From Solitalea lacus (GTDB lineage: Bacteria; Bacteroidota; Bacteroidia; Sphingobacteriales; Sphingobacteriaceae), in the NCBI RefSeq assembly GCF_022014595.1, contig NZ_CP091740.1, positions 4,142,200 to 4,206,199 of the forward strand: 64,000 nt of DNA, in the 5' to 3' direction. The notes under the pieces were generated by a model. That model had not been told where the DNA came from. It ran no database searches and worked only from the letters and a program-made list of their open reading frames with translations. The translations under genes were made by a program, and so were the position numbers. Shown piece by piece: positions 54,601 through 63,714 of the stretch. Position 1 is the stretch's first letter. Every line of letters starts with the position of its first letter.

Positions 54601-54818
54601 GCTTGGTTACATGCAGCTAGGGCAACAGCACCTACTCCAAAACCAAGTGATTTTAAGAAATCGCGGCGAGGCATAACAGTGCTGTCAATTGCCTTGCCTG
54701 ACAGGATCTCTTCAATTGGTAAGTCTTCAGCAAATTCTCTTTTCTGTAAAGCTTCAAACTCGGAAGTTGAATTCAACTCCTCTAAACCTTTCCAGTATGT
54801 TTTGTTATTGCTTTCCAT
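51675..54818 (-). CDS. actB: Alternative complex III subunit ActB (molybdopterin-like plus 4Fe-4S)
   Basis: The 1047-aa protein has a Tat-like signal (PRRDFLKSLGFG, Arg51-Arg52), an N-terminal domain of the molybdopterin oxidoreductase fold that in ActB proteins holds no molybdenum, and a C-terminal ferredoxin domain with Cys clusters CTGCGSCIISC, CQHCDHAPCETVC, CANNC, CSMC and CQQSC. The His-rich C-terminus is usual. It passes electrons between quinol site and hemes. Long but normal for the family. Confidence 0.95.
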   Translation of the reverse strand: MESNNKTYWKGLEELNSTSEFEALQKREFAEDLPIEEILSGKAIDSTVMPRRDFLKSLGFGVGAVALAACNQAPVTKAVPYLIKPEEITPGIPNYYTGISKDGYGILVKTREGRPIKIEGNTNCPIGQGGVDSAGHASVIDLYDSTKLHAPVLKGSESNWEDVDAFVKEQLAKVNTSGKKIVLLTDSINSPSTNAVIADFIKAYPTAKQVTYDAVSYSGIINANKNSFEKAVIPSYKFDNANLIVSFGADFLGTWISPVEFTRQYVSKRNAKHLKEAKAMSRHIQFETEMSLTGSNADVRIPVRPSQSGLALIGLYNNVAKLAGAQTFSVETPEFAGNIIAKTAKELWENKGKSLVVAGSNDVSTQVLVNAINALLGNYGSTIDLDTPSQQFKGNDAEVVELVNEMNRGEVGALFVYGVNPVYSYPKASDFAAALKKVALKVSFAEREDETAKGFDVIAPDHHSLEAWTDAEPRKGVFLIGQPTINPIYDTRPAQKSLLVWANNPVEYLDYVKNVWSTIIFPQVGAGIFQDQWDTLLRTGFVKTAGAVAQPYTFAKDLSTVVSTITNNSKAASGKVELTVFKHTNVGDGRGANNPLLQECPDPVSKVTWDNYVALSEKFAKEQGIEEFDVVKVETNGYSIELPVILQPGQAYGTASIALGYGRTDAGKAGNEVGKNAFPFVSIVNGSLQNFNSVSITKTGDSYELARTQTHHSFEGRDIIRETTISAYAKDPASGSHGHHDLAEISEQNEKGEAKRDKYGNLKLLNLWEDKEKRGHHWGMAIDLNACTGCGSCIISCNIENNVAVVGRDEVRRRREMHWLRIDRYYSKVEEGTEGYMGKDSKEEAVEVVHQPMLCQHCDHAPCETVCPVLATMHSSEGLNQMAYNRCFGTRYCANNCPYKVRRFNWFNYTDNDKFDYYMNNPMGKLVLNPDVVVRSRGVMEKCSMCVQRIQAGKLQAKMENRPLKDGDIKTACQQSCPSNAIVFGDINDPESEVSKLLHNERTYYVLESIGVQPGIGYMTQVRNKEKAVAEHGHGGHGHEAKEESHS

Positions 54819-54844
54819 TTATAATCGTCAGAGTCTTTTAAAAA

Positions 54845-56200
54845 TTAATAATGACATTTTGCACACTCAAGGCCGCCCATTTGAGCAACGGTAACCTTCT
54901 CACCCTTCTTGATTTTCTCATGAAGTTCAACCATACCATCATAGTAGTGGTTTTTAGGAGCATGCTTCAATTCGGTACTACGGTGACAGTCAACACACCA
55001 TTTCATGGTTAACTGAGAAGCCTGATATACTTCATCCATTTTGGCAACTTCGCCATGACAAGCATAACATACCGGCTCATCAGCTTTCAGACCTTTAGCA
55101 GCACGAATCGACTCTTCAGCAACTTTTACGTGTTGTGAGTGATTGAAATAAGCAAAGTCTGGAAGATTATGAATGCGAACCCACTCAATTGGACGTTGAT
55201 TTGGTCCGTATTTTTGAGTACTTGGATCGTAGTCTAAAGCTTGGTAGATTTTTTTGATTTCAGCTGTACCATCAATTTTCTCGCCTTCGGCATCTAATAA
55301 TGGCTCGCCTTTGTATTCATTAATTTGGTTATGACAGTTCATACAAACATTTGCAGAAGGAATGCTTGCATTTTTACTCTTCCACGCACCTGAGTGACAG
55401 TATTGACAATTAATTTGATTTACGCCAGCGTGTACTTTGTGAGAGAACTTAATAGGTTGTGCTGGTTGATAATTCTGGGTAACACCTACATCCCACATTT
55501 CTTTCCATGACCATGCAGAACCAACAATTAAAACAGCTAAGATTGTTAATGCAATTACTTTTTTATTAGAGGCTAGTCTTTTGAACGTTTCAGCCAATTT
55601 AGAAGGAGCTTCTTCCTCTTCTTCAGCCTCAACCAAAGTACCATCCGCCTTTTTGGTCGATACTAATTGTTCTAATGTTTTAATAACACGGTTTAACACC
55701 ACAATTACCACAAACAATACAACAACTAAGCCCAATAAACCTAAAATAGTGAAGTTACTGGTACCTTTTTCGGCAGTAGCAGCACCTCCGGCAGGACCAG
55801 CGGCAGCGGCTTTTTCAATAGCATCGCCTTCTTGCTTAATATAAGCTAAGATAGATTTAATGTTGTCATCTGTAAGACTTGGGAAAGAGTTCATCACCTG
55901 CTTGTTATACTCTTCAAAAATCTTAACAGCAGCTGGATCGCCCGATTTAACCATTGCTTGCGAGTCATGCACCCATTTAAGCAACCATGCTTCATCATGA
56001 CGTTTGTCCACATCTTTCAATGCTGGACCGGTAACACGTTTTCCAACGGCGTGACAAGCTGCACAATTGGCTTTAAAGAGCGTTTCCCCTTCTTTAGGGT
56101 CTGCAGCAAAGGCTTGCGCTACGCATAAAAAGGCGATTGTGAGAATTAATGCACCTTTTTTCAGACAGGTTTTCAAAAAAACGTTCGAGTTCGTACTCAT
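54845..56200 (-). CDS. actA: Alternative complex III multiheme subunit ActA
   Basis: The 451-aa protein has six CxxCH sites: CAACH (46-50) in an N-terminal class I cytochrome c domain, then CQYCH, CMNCH, CYACH, CVDCH and CAKCH in a pentaheme domain after two membrane segments (FTILGLLGLVVVLFVVIVVL and VIALTILAVLIVGSAW). The signal peptide ends near FAA. ActA collects electrons from ActB. It is the first gene of the respiratory operon. An acidic stretch links the two membrane segments. Confidence 0.93.
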   Translation of the reverse strand: MSTNSNVFLKTCLKKGALILTIAFLCVAQAFAADPKEGETLFKANCAACHAVGKRVTGPALKDVDKRHDEAWLLKWVHDSQAMVKSGDPAAVKIFEEYNKQVMNSFPSLTDDNIKSILAYIKQEGDAIEKAAAAGPAGGAATAEKGTSNFTILGLLGLVVVLFVVIVVLNRVIKTLEQLVSTKKADGTLVEAEEEEEAPSKLAETFKRLASNKKVIALTILAVLIVGSAWSWKEMWDVGVTQNYQPAQPIKFSHKVHAGVNQINCQYCHSGAWKSKNASIPSANVCMNCHNQINEYKGEPLLDAEGEKIDGTAEIKKIYQALDYDPSTQKYGPNQRPIEWVRIHNLPDFAYFNHSQHVKVAEESIRAAKGLKADEPVCYACHGEVAKMDEVYQASQLTMKWCVDCHRSTELKHAPKNHYYDGMVELHEKIKKGEKVTVAQMGGLECAKCHY

Positions 56201-56290
56201 GCTCTATGTAATTCTACTAAATATTACGTACTAATAATCAAAATGTTAACAAACGAAAGAATTTTCCACAACTGATTAACATTTAGCGCA

Positions 56291-56298
56291 CAAAAATA
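56291..56298 (-). promoter_or_regulatory. Candidate promoter of the act operon
   Basis: On the minus strand TATTTTTG matches TAnnTTTG about 90 bases before the actA ATG, with a TTG 21 bases further upstream. The site is the best candidate in the 248-base gap upstream of the cluster. Confidence 0.4.
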
Positions 56299-56401
56299 GG
56301 CATAAAACTGTGTCTATGACAATGATATGACACATTTTATCAATTTATAATTATTCTAAATAAGTGGACTGAAAATATATCCAACCACTTAGTTATCAAC
56401 A

Positions 56402-56426
56402 AAATAGCTGCACTTAGCAGCTATTT
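56402..56426 (-). terminator. Terminator of the deoxyhypusine-synthase-like gene
   Basis: AAATAGCTGC (56402-56411) pairs perfectly with GCAGCTATTT (56417-56426), loop of five bases, ending in a T-rich stretch on the minus strand, 23 bases after the stop codon. Confidence 0.65.
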
Positions 56427-56448
56427 ATAATCATTTATTAAGTTGAAA

Positions 56449-57429
56449 TTACATATCAAGTAGCCATGCAAAAATAAGCGGAGCTACAATTGTGGCATCG
56501 GACTCAATAATAAATTTTGGGGTATCAATGTCCAGTTTTCCCCACGTAATTTTCTCATTCGGAACTGCACCTGAATACGAACCGTAACTGGTTGTTGAAT
56601 CCGAGATCTGGCAGAAATAACTCCAGAATGGAATTGTCTCCATTTCCATATCCTGGTACAGCATAGGAACTACACAGATTGGGAAATCTCCTGCAATACC
56701 TCCACCGATTTGGAAGAAACCTACTCCCTTACCACCTGAGTTTTTAATGTACCAATCAGACAAATAGGTCATGTATTCAATCCCCGACTTCATAGTTGAT
56801 GGGTTCAACTCACCCTTAATGCAGTACGAAGCGAAGATATTCCCCATGGTTGAGTCTTCCCATCCCGGACAGATAATAGGCAAATTGCGTTCTGCAGCAG
56901 CCAACATCCAGCTATCCTTAGGGTCAATTTCATAATATTGCTCCAAATCGCCAGAAAGCAACATTTTGTACATGAATTCATGTGGAAGATAACGCTCCCC
57001 ATTATCTTGTGCAGTTTTCCATTGATGGAAAATATGTTTCTGCAAACGACGAAAAGCTTCTTCCTCAGGAATACAAGTATCAGTTACGCGGTTAAAACCA
57101 TTTTCCAATAAATCCCATTCTTCTTGAGGGCTCAAATCTCGGTAATTAGGAACACGCTTATAACTTTTGTGCGCCACAAGATTCATAATATCCTCTTCAA
57201 GGTTAGCTCCGGTACAAGAAATGATGTCAACCTTTCCTTGACGAATCATTTCGGCCAGAATCTTGCCCATTTCAGCCGTACTCATGGCACCGGCAAGGGT
57301 AATCATCATTTTACCACCTTCTTCAAGATGTTTTTCGTACCCCTTAGCCGCATCTACCATCGCCGCAGCGTTGAAATGCAGGTAGTACTTTTCCATGAAT
57401 GATGAAATAGTATTACGTTTCTTTTCCAT
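56449..57429 (-). CDS. Deoxyhypusine-synthase-like protein, catalytic Lys missing
   Basis: The 326-aa protein matches the deoxyhypusine synthase family in overall sequence, for example SGAVPNEKITWGKLDID and DATIVAPLIFAWLL near the end. In the catalytic segment the family motif GGGVxKHH reads GGGIAGDF (242-249), so Gly247 stands where the Lys forms the covalent intermediate. Bacteria lack eIF5A, the normal substrate. The related homospermidine-synthesising role would also need this Lys. It is single-gene and has a strong promoter. Function is unknown. Confidence 0.87.
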   Translation of the reverse strand: MEKKRNTISSFMEKYYLHFNAAAMVDAAKGYEKHLEEGGKMMITLAGAMSTAEMGKILAEMIRQGKVDIISCTGANLEEDIMNLVAHKSYKRVPNYRDLSPQEEWDLLENGFNRVTDTCIPEEEAFRRLQKHIFHQWKTAQDNGERYLPHEFMYKMLLSGDLEQYYEIDPKDSWMLAAAERNLPIICPGWEDSTMGNIFASYCIKGELNPSTMKSGIEYMTYLSDWYIKNSGGKGVGFFQIGGGIAGDFPICVVPMLYQDMEMETIPFWSYFCQISDSTTSYGSYSGAVPNEKITWGKLDIDTPKFIIESDATIVAPLIFAWLLDM

Positions 57430-57446
57430 GCTGTAAAAATTTTGGG

Positions 57447-57476
57447 CAAAGGTAGGGAATAGAAATCATTATCAAA
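57447..57476 (-). promoter_or_regulatory. Strong Bacteroidota-type promoter of the DHS-like gene
   Basis: On the minus strand TTTG (57473-57476) and TACCTTTG (57447-57454) are separated by 18 bases. Both boxes match the Bacteroidota housekeeping promoter consensus. The predicted start of transcription is only about 10 bases before the ATG. Confidence 0.7.
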
Positions 57477-57507
57477 GTCCTTCTAACCGATAGAATGGAC
57501 ACAAAAA

Positions 57508-57530
57508 AACCGGGAATTGAGTTCCCGGTT
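57508..57530 (-). terminator. Terminator of the second Sus operon
   Basis: AACCGGGAA (57508-57516) pairs with TTCCCGGTT (57522-57530) around a 5-base loop; on the minus strand an extended T run follows. It lies 63 bases after the DUF1735 stop, which ends the susC-susD-DUF1735 operon. Confidence 0.85.
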
Positions 57531-57592
57531 TAAAATTTAGTTATGTAAAGTACCGTTAAGTAGCTTTATTCAATTTGATGTTAACACAATAA

Positions 57593-58504
57593 TTATCTTG
57601 ATTTATCATATTTAAAGGTAGCTTCCCATGCCCTATTTGCTGGCCCTGTACCCCAATAAACCGAAATACTAAATGTTTTAGTTGCAGGGTCATATTTATT
57701 AACACCAGCAGGATTGTTTACAACAGCAGCATTTGCAGCATCTTTAACTGTTACGTTATTGGTTGCAGGATCAAGAGTCAGCTCCCATGGCCCAATACCT
57801 CCAATATTTGCTCCACTTGCCCAACAAGCTACACGATCCATTTTAACCGAATTAGGACCTGTTGTAATCAATGAATAAGATTGCTCTGGGAATGCTCCTG
57901 ATAAAACAGGGTCACCCTCTCTTAAAGCTTTTCCATTAACTTTATAAACTCCATCATATTGATTTTTAATACTTAAAAGGGCAACAACTGAGTCTCTACC
58001 TTCAGGAATACGCATGCCTGCAGAATTAGTAATTCTAAAGCCAACTGCATACTTATTTGTTAAGGCCCCCCACTTGCCTCCATCAACATTTATTGATATA
58101 GCTTGTGCAAAATCACCAGGATTAAAGGTTACAGTATATCCACCATCAACCTTCACTACTGAAGAATTCGCTAACGTAAACATTGATTCAGGCAATGCAA
58201 CAAAGGTTTCCTTATATTTTTTATTGTAATTGGCAATCATATCAGGAGCCAAGGTCAATTTAATTGTACCTGAAGTATTTAGCGTAGCATTTGAATTTAC
58301 ATCACGCATGATATTGAATAGATCAACTTTTTTTACAGTGGTAAACGGAGAAAAGAAAAGCTTATTGGCCGGAGACTCCGAAACTTTTACCATGCTTTGA
58401 CCTTGATCAGTCAATTCAGTTATTTCATCTTTTACACAGGAGGTAAATAAAGCTGGACTTACGATCCCCGCACATAAAAGGAAACTTAATATCTTTTTTT
58501 TCAT
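57593..58504 (-). CDS. DUF1735-type surface lipoprotein
   Basis: The 303-aa protein has a lipoprotein signal (LFTSC, Cys23), a DUF1735 (BT_3987-like) N-terminal beta domain and an unassigned C-terminal half with VYKVNGKALREGD and YDPATKTFSISVYWGTG. Such proteins are cell-surface carbohydrate-binding or accessory lipoproteins of Sus-like systems. It is the third gene in the operon after susC and susD, 33 bases after susD, and shares their terminator. Confidence 0.8.
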   Translation of the reverse strand: MKKKILSFLLCAGIVSPALFTSCVKDEITELTDQGQSMVKVSESPANKLFFSPFTTVKKVDLFNIMRDVNSNATLNTSGTIKLTLAPDMIANYNKKYKETFVALPESMFTLANSSVVKVDGGYTVTFNPGDFAQAISINVDGGKWGALTNKYAVGFRITNSAGMRIPEGRDSVVALLSIKNQYDGVYKVNGKALREGDPVLSGAFPEQSYSLITTGPNSVKMDRVACWASGANIGGIGPWELTLDPATNNVTVKDAANAAVVNNPAGVNKYDPATKTFSISVYWGTGPANRAWEATFKYDKSR

Positions 58505-58537
58505 AATTTCTTAATCTAATTGTAAATAGCCATAAGG

Positions 58538-60001
58538 TTATTGATCCCACCAAACTTTTGAATCCTGAGTATCACCATTAGGAATACGAGCAATTGCCTC
58601 TTCTACATTAACTTTATTAGAGCCACGCTCGCCAGCAGAATACATGTAGCGTCTAGGAATTTGTTTACTTGAATTGGTAGCGTCAGGAGCTGGTGTTAAA
58701 ACAGGATATCCCGACTTTCTCCAAATGTTCCAAGACTGTAAACCGTCTGGATAGGATGCAATATAACGTTGGGTCGAAATCTTTTTAACATTTTCAGTGC
58801 CATCCAAAACTACAGATGCCTGAGTTAAATAACCCGCAGGAACAGCAATTCCCCACTGCTCAAATGACAACGCTATACCTTGATTATAGGCCGCTTGCGC
58901 GCTTTCAGTGGTCCACCCTAACTGAGCAGCCTCTGCCCTTGCTAAAGCAACCTGTGCAGCACTAATGATCACTACAGTGGCATCTTCTTTCCTAAAGTCA
59001 CCTCTTAGAATACGAGCCCATCCAGGATTTGCTGCTGTAAATGCTTCTGCTGATGCACGTTTAAGACCATATGGCATACCAACACTTGAAGTAGTGAATG
59101 AATTTGGTTTACCTTGATCTTGAGTAATACCTCCAAAAGCATTTTGGCGAGAATCTCCCAAAGAAGCCATTAAGTCAGTCATTGTTTTACTCTCGGCATA
59201 GTCCTTACGACCATCGTAAACTCCCCACCAACTGTTTTTGAAGTTACCTCCAGGATAGCTCACCTTAACGTTTTGTGCATTAGTAGAAATATAACCAGCA
59301 GGATTATTCAAAGCAGCTTTAAACTCTGCAGCAGCAAAACCATCCGGACCACCTACTTTTTTTGAAAGCTGGATAGCCATCATCATACGTAAAGAGTTAG
59401 CAAAACGTTTCCATGCAGCTACATCGCCATTAAATATAATATCACCAGTTATGATAGAATTGTCGAATTCATTTACTGAACTTGCAAGGGCAGCCATCAT
59501 TGCTTTGTAGATATCTTCCTGTTTATCGTATTTAGGAGTAAGCGAAGTAGCACCTTTTAAAGCCGCGCTATATGGAACATCACCCCAACGATCAGTAATT
59601 GTCCAGAATATATATTGCTGCAATATCTTAGCAATAGTATTCATATTCTTGCTTTTATTTTGATCAATAATATTCTGAAGGTCAAATAAAGCACCCGAAT
59701 AAAGATTATTAAAATCAATTTGTGGAGCACTATACAATGACACATCGGTGTATTGCGTCTCTGAAAAATATTGACCATATAATCCTGGACGGGTTTGCGT
59801 TGCAAAGCCCCCTAGTCCTGGGTTAGACCCAGTAAGTGCTGTTGTACCAGCCATTACGTTGGTTAATAATGCGCCAACAATCGGATCCTTAGCTCCAGCC
59901 GGATTAACATTTGTATCTCCAAAATCTTCCAGCTTTGAACACCCGGTAGTAGATCCGAGAACAAGAAGACTGAGGAATGTATATTTAAATATTTTTTTCA
60001 T
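58538..60001 (-). CDS. SusD/RagB-family lipoprotein (SusD-like 2 type)
   Basis: The 487-aa lipoprotein (TGCSK, Cys21) has the SusD-like TPR body, including ILQQYIFWTITDRWGDVPYS and ALARAEAAQLGW. It binds substrate over the barrel made by the SusC protein encoded 26 bases upstream. The sequence fits the SusD-like_2 group. No sugar-degrading enzyme is linked to it in the window, so the substrate stays unknown. Confidence 0.92.
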   Translation of the reverse strand: MKKIFKYTFLSLLVLGSTTGCSKLEDFGDTNVNPAGAKDPIVGALLTNVMAGTTALTGSNPGLGGFATQTRPGLYGQYFSETQYTDVSLYSAPQIDFNNLYSGALFDLQNIIDQNKSKNMNTIAKILQQYIFWTITDRWGDVPYSAALKGATSLTPKYDKQEDIYKAMMAALASSVNEFDNSIITGDIIFNGDVAAWKRFANSLRMMMAIQLSKKVGGPDGFAAAEFKAALNNPAGYISTNAQNVKVSYPGGNFKNSWWGVYDGRKDYAESKTMTDLMASLGDSRQNAFGGITQDQGKPNSFTTSSVGMPYGLKRASAEAFTAANPGWARILRGDFRKEDATVVIISAAQVALARAEAAQLGWTTESAQAAYNQGIALSFEQWGIAVPAGYLTQASVVLDGTENVKKISTQRYIASYPDGLQSWNIWRKSGYPVLTPAPDATNSSKQIPRRYMYSAGERGSNKVNVEEAIARIPNGDTQDSKVWWDQ

Positions 60002-60027
60002 AATTAAATCTCTCTTTCAATAAAAAA

Positions 60028-63000
60028 TTAGAATCCAATTCTCAAGTTAAAACCGAAACCACGAGTACCCGGTAACTGTCCGGTTTCGCCATATACTGCA
60101 TCAATTTCAGATGGATCGAAGTCACGATTTTTTGAATAAATCAATACAGGGTTTTTGGCAACTACCGAGAAATTCGCGTTTTTGATATAACTTCCTAATT
60201 TTAATTTTCTAACTGGAATTTCGTATCCGACTGAAACTTCGCGTAGTTTAACAAAGGTTAAATCATACACATATTCATCAAATACTTTGGTTCCCCATGA
60301 TTGGTGGAAATAGTCTTGTGCTTCCACATAATAATCAACAGGTTTATCGGTAGCATCAACACCAAACACGTGCACACCACCGCCATCAGCAACTGCATCA
60401 CGAATTGGATTACCTTTATCGTTTACAGTGGCAGTACGAGCAGTTAAACCACTATATGAACCCCACATGTTTGACAAGGACACGAATTTACCTCCGATTT
60501 GATAATCGATATTTGCTCTAACAGTGAAATCTCTAAGAATGGTAAAGCTATTTTGAAGACCTCCAGTACTTGTTGGCAACACACTACCGAAATAAACCTT
60601 AGGATCATTTAAATACATTCCTTCATCATTTAAGATTGGAACACCATTAGCATTTCTTTTAATACCATTACCAAAAAGTTGGCCCCAACGCTTGCCTTCC
60701 TCATGAATCATATAAGGCATACCAGTTGTGCTGCCATATACCTGACCTACAGATGCAGTTTGAGAAACCTGGTATTCTTTACTCAGCTCATCCACATCAT
60801 TTTTAATCAATGGTGACCAAGCTGCAGTTAAATCCCATTTGAATTTATCTGACCTAATAGGAGTTGCAGATAGCTGGAACTCCATACCTTGCTTACTTAT
60901 TTTACCGATATTGGTTAACAATTTGGTATATCCACTTGCACCATTAACTGAAAGTTCGTAAGGGAAATCACGCTCGTTACCATCCCAATAAGTAGCTGAA
61001 ACTCCAAAACGGTCATTCATAAATCGCAAATCAAGACCGATTTCGCGCTGAGTTACCACTGACCCATGAATATTTGGATCAACCAAAACATCAGGTGTTC
61101 CCATCAACATATTGCTACCCCATTTGAATTGACCCACACCGTAAGTCATACCAGGGTAACGGTACGCTCCAAAGTTGTCATTGTCAGTACCTAAAGCTTT
61201 AGGAATTTCACCCCATGATGCCCTTAATTTACCAAAGCTTAACCAAGAGAATGTTTTTTGAGGCAACAACTCGCTAAAAATGAATGAACCTCCAAAACCT
61301 TTAGATAATACAGAGTTATTAGAAGTTGGCAAGGTAGAATACCAGTCATTGCGTAAAGTTACTTCAGCACTCAAAAAGTTCTTATAGCCAATATTTGCTC
61401 TACCGAACACAGCTCTGTATTTCTCCTCAACACGACCATTAGTCATGGTTGCAGGGTCTACAGAGTTTTGTACAGTAAATAAATCCGGCAAACTTAATCC
61501 ATTGTTGGTTGAAGCACCATTACTTTTACTTACTAATCTAAAGAAGTCCGTACCAACATTGGCATCAACTTTAATATCCTTAACAACTTCTTTAGTATAT
61601 GAAGCTAAAAACTCAATGTTTCTTCTGTTAGAGTAAGAGTTAAATGTTTCATAATAACCTTTTGCCTCAGGAGAGTTACCTGTTGTTTGTAAACCACTTT
61701 CATTCAATCTTGAACTATATTTTTGCTCAAGGAAGGTGGTGTTTTGCTGTTTACGATAAGTAGCACTTACTTTTAAATCTTTAGTGATGTTGTAAGTTAA
61801 TGCCACATTACCAAATAAACGATCGCGTTGGTTATTAATATTAATTAAATCAAACCAAGTGTAGAAGTTATACCAGTAGTTACCGGCATAAAAGTTTCTG
61901 GTGTTGGTTGGATCAAAACCTGAAGGGTTAGAGTGGTTCCAGCTTGCGTAAATTCCCTCAGGAGTTCTTAAATTGCGAAGCTCCTTCATGATACCCATAT
62001 CCAAGTCACGATGGAACCATTGGTTAAATGATCCAGAACTTTGGTTAGAATAATCATCCACAATCTCACCATTTAAACCTCTGTTTACATAAGTGATATT
62101 AGCAGAGATATCTAAATCCTTAGAAATTTTATATGAAGAAATTAAATTGATTGAATTTTTCTTTAATCCTGAGGAAGGCAATAAACCATTTGTATTCTGG
62201 TTACCATAAGTAAATTTAAAATTAAGGTTTTCAGTTGCCTTGCTAAAGCTTATTGAACTGTTATATCCAACACCGGTATTAAAAAATTCTCTGGCATTGT
62301 TAGGCTGAGCCGTCAATTTTGCTGTTTGAAATGATCTGCTATGACCGCCGTACCAAGCGTACCATGGAATATATTCTTGTCCAACCATGCGAGGTCCCCA
62401 GCTGGCGTCATCACTATAGTCATGATAATATTTACCATCCAAGGCTTTCCACTCAGCTGGATCACCATCTTTCCAAGTATATTTCATCAAATCACTTGAA
62501 GAACCACCTGCATAAGAGTTTTGGTAGTTAGGCATTCTGTTTACGTTTTCAATCATAACTCCGGTGTTTAAAGTAACACCAAAGCCATCCGTAGTCTTAC
62601 CTTTTTTCATGGTAATTACAATAGCTCCATTGGCTCCTTGAGAACCAAATAAAGCTGAAGCAGCAGGACCTTGCAAAACTGAAACGTTATCAACATCGTC
62701 CATGTTAATATCGTCTACTGTAGGAAGAATTGTTCCATCAACAACATATAAGGCTCCGTTTCCGGTGCCAAAACCTGTAGCACCGCGTAAACGAATATCA
62801 GTTTGTCTACCAAGTGCTGCGGCTGACTGGCTACGTACCTGTAAACCAGCAACTTTACCTGCTAAGGCATTGTCCATACTAGGAGTACGAATGGTGTTCA
62901 GCTGTTTCGAAGTAACTACTTGAGCATTACTTGCACTGGTACGAGATGAACTTTGAATTCCGTAAGCCCCAGTCACCACAACTTCACCCAATTGTTTTGT

Positions 63001-63297
63001 GTCAGAGTCAAGGCTGATGTTAATAGTTACCGATGAACCTACAGCAACCTCCTTTGTTTTAAAACCAATGTAGTTAAAAATCAAGGTTGCTTTTTCAGGA
63101 ACTGCTATGGAATACTTTCCATCAACATTTGTTTGTGTTCCTAATGACGAACCTTTTACCACAACACTTACACCGGGCAGCGGCAATCCGTCATCTTTTG
63201 ATAATACAGTACCCGTAATCTTTTTTTGCTGGGCATACGTGGTGAGCGTAAGCAGCGAAAAAAGGAGCACTAAAAATTTTGTAAACTTCTTCTTCAT
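60028..63297 (-). CDS. SusC/RagA-family TonB-dependent transporter
   Basis: The 1089-aa protein has a signal peptide (ending LTTYAQ), a carboxypeptidase-D-like domain (ITGTVLSKDDGLPLPGVSVV), the SusC plug signature (LYVVDGTILPTVDDIN region and VSVLQGPAASALFGSQG) and a complete beta barrel. It imports the ligand of its SusD partner. First gene of a three-gene operon; no adjacent sigma factor or one-component regulator is in the window. Confidence 0.95.
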   Translation of the reverse strand: MKKKFTKFLVLLFSLLTLTTYAQQKKITGTVLSKDDGLPLPGVSVVVKGSSLGTQTNVDGKYSIAVPEKATLIFNYIGFKTKEVAVGSSVTINISLDSDTKQLGEVVVTGAYGIQSSSRTSASNAQVVTSKQLNTIRTPSMDNALAGKVAGLQVRSQSAAALGRQTDIRLRGATGFGTGNGALYVVDGTILPTVDDINMDDVDNVSVLQGPAASALFGSQGANGAIVITMKKGKTTDGFGVTLNTGVMIENVNRMPNYQNSYAGGSSSDLMKYTWKDGDPAEWKALDGKYYHDYSDDASWGPRMVGQEYIPWYAWYGGHSRSFQTAKLTAQPNNAREFFNTGVGYNSSISFSKATENLNFKFTYGNQNTNGLLPSSGLKKNSINLISSYKISKDLDISANITYVNRGLNGEIVDDYSNQSSGSFNQWFHRDLDMGIMKELRNLRTPEGIYASWNHSNPSGFDPTNTRNFYAGNYWYNFYTWFDLININNQRDRLFGNVALTYNITKDLKVSATYRKQQNTTFLEQKYSSRLNESGLQTTGNSPEAKGYYETFNSYSNRRNIEFLASYTKEVVKDIKVDANVGTDFFRLVSKSNGASTNNGLSLPDLFTVQNSVDPATMTNGRVEEKYRAVFGRANIGYKNFLSAEVTLRNDWYSTLPTSNNSVLSKGFGGSFIFSELLPQKTFSWLSFGKLRASWGEIPKALGTDNDNFGAYRYPGMTYGVGQFKWGSNMLMGTPDVLVDPNIHGSVVTQREIGLDLRFMNDRFGVSATYWDGNERDFPYELSVNGASGYTKLLTNIGKISKQGMEFQLSATPIRSDKFKWDLTAAWSPLIKNDVDELSKEYQVSQTASVGQVYGSTTGMPYMIHEEGKRWGQLFGNGIKRNANGVPILNDEGMYLNDPKVYFGSVLPTSTGGLQNSFTILRDFTVRANIDYQIGGKFVSLSNMWGSYSGLTARTATVNDKGNPIRDAVADGGGVHVFGVDATDKPVDYYVEAQDYFHQSWGTKVFDEYVYDLTFVKLREVSVGYEIPVRKLKLGSYIKNANFSVVAKNPVLIYSKNRDFDPSEIDAVYGETGQLPGTRGFGFNLRIGF

Positions 63298-63714
63298 AGT
63301 CTTTACAATTTTATGATTTAAGTCGGCAAAGTAACAGTTTAGTTATACAGAAGAAATAGTTTGTATTTTTTTAGTTGCATTTCATTTATAGCGTAGCACA
63401 ATTGAAATTTTATCAATCATTCCAGCAGAAATACATATTATTTTAACAATAAGTTATTATTTATTAAAAGACCACCAAACTGACAAAATCAAAAAATCCC
63501 CAATTAAAATCTTAACAAAACCACATTGTCGGAATTTTATTCTGAAAACTAAAGAAAATATCGTCTTTAAATCAATCCCCACACGTAAAAACCAAACCAA
63601 ATATTTGTTAATTACTATCAAAAAATTGGTCTTTTTTGGTGCTAAAAAATTGCATTTTCGTTCCCAATTTGGCTCAAATTGTTATTGTTTTTGAAGTATT
63701 TTCTATCTTCACTC
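63298..63714. other. Intergenic region between divergent susC and BamA-like genes
   Basis: The 417-base stretch is strongly A/T rich and holds the start regions of two divergent genes. No confident promoter pair, RNA gene or long repeat was found. A minus-strand open frame at 63642-63842 overlaps the BamA-like gene and is rejected. Confidence 0.6.

Noticed and set aside
63327-63334. Promoter-like TTACTTTG upstream of the second SusC gene
   Set aside because: It deviates from TAnnTTTG and no -33 TTTG lies at the right distance.
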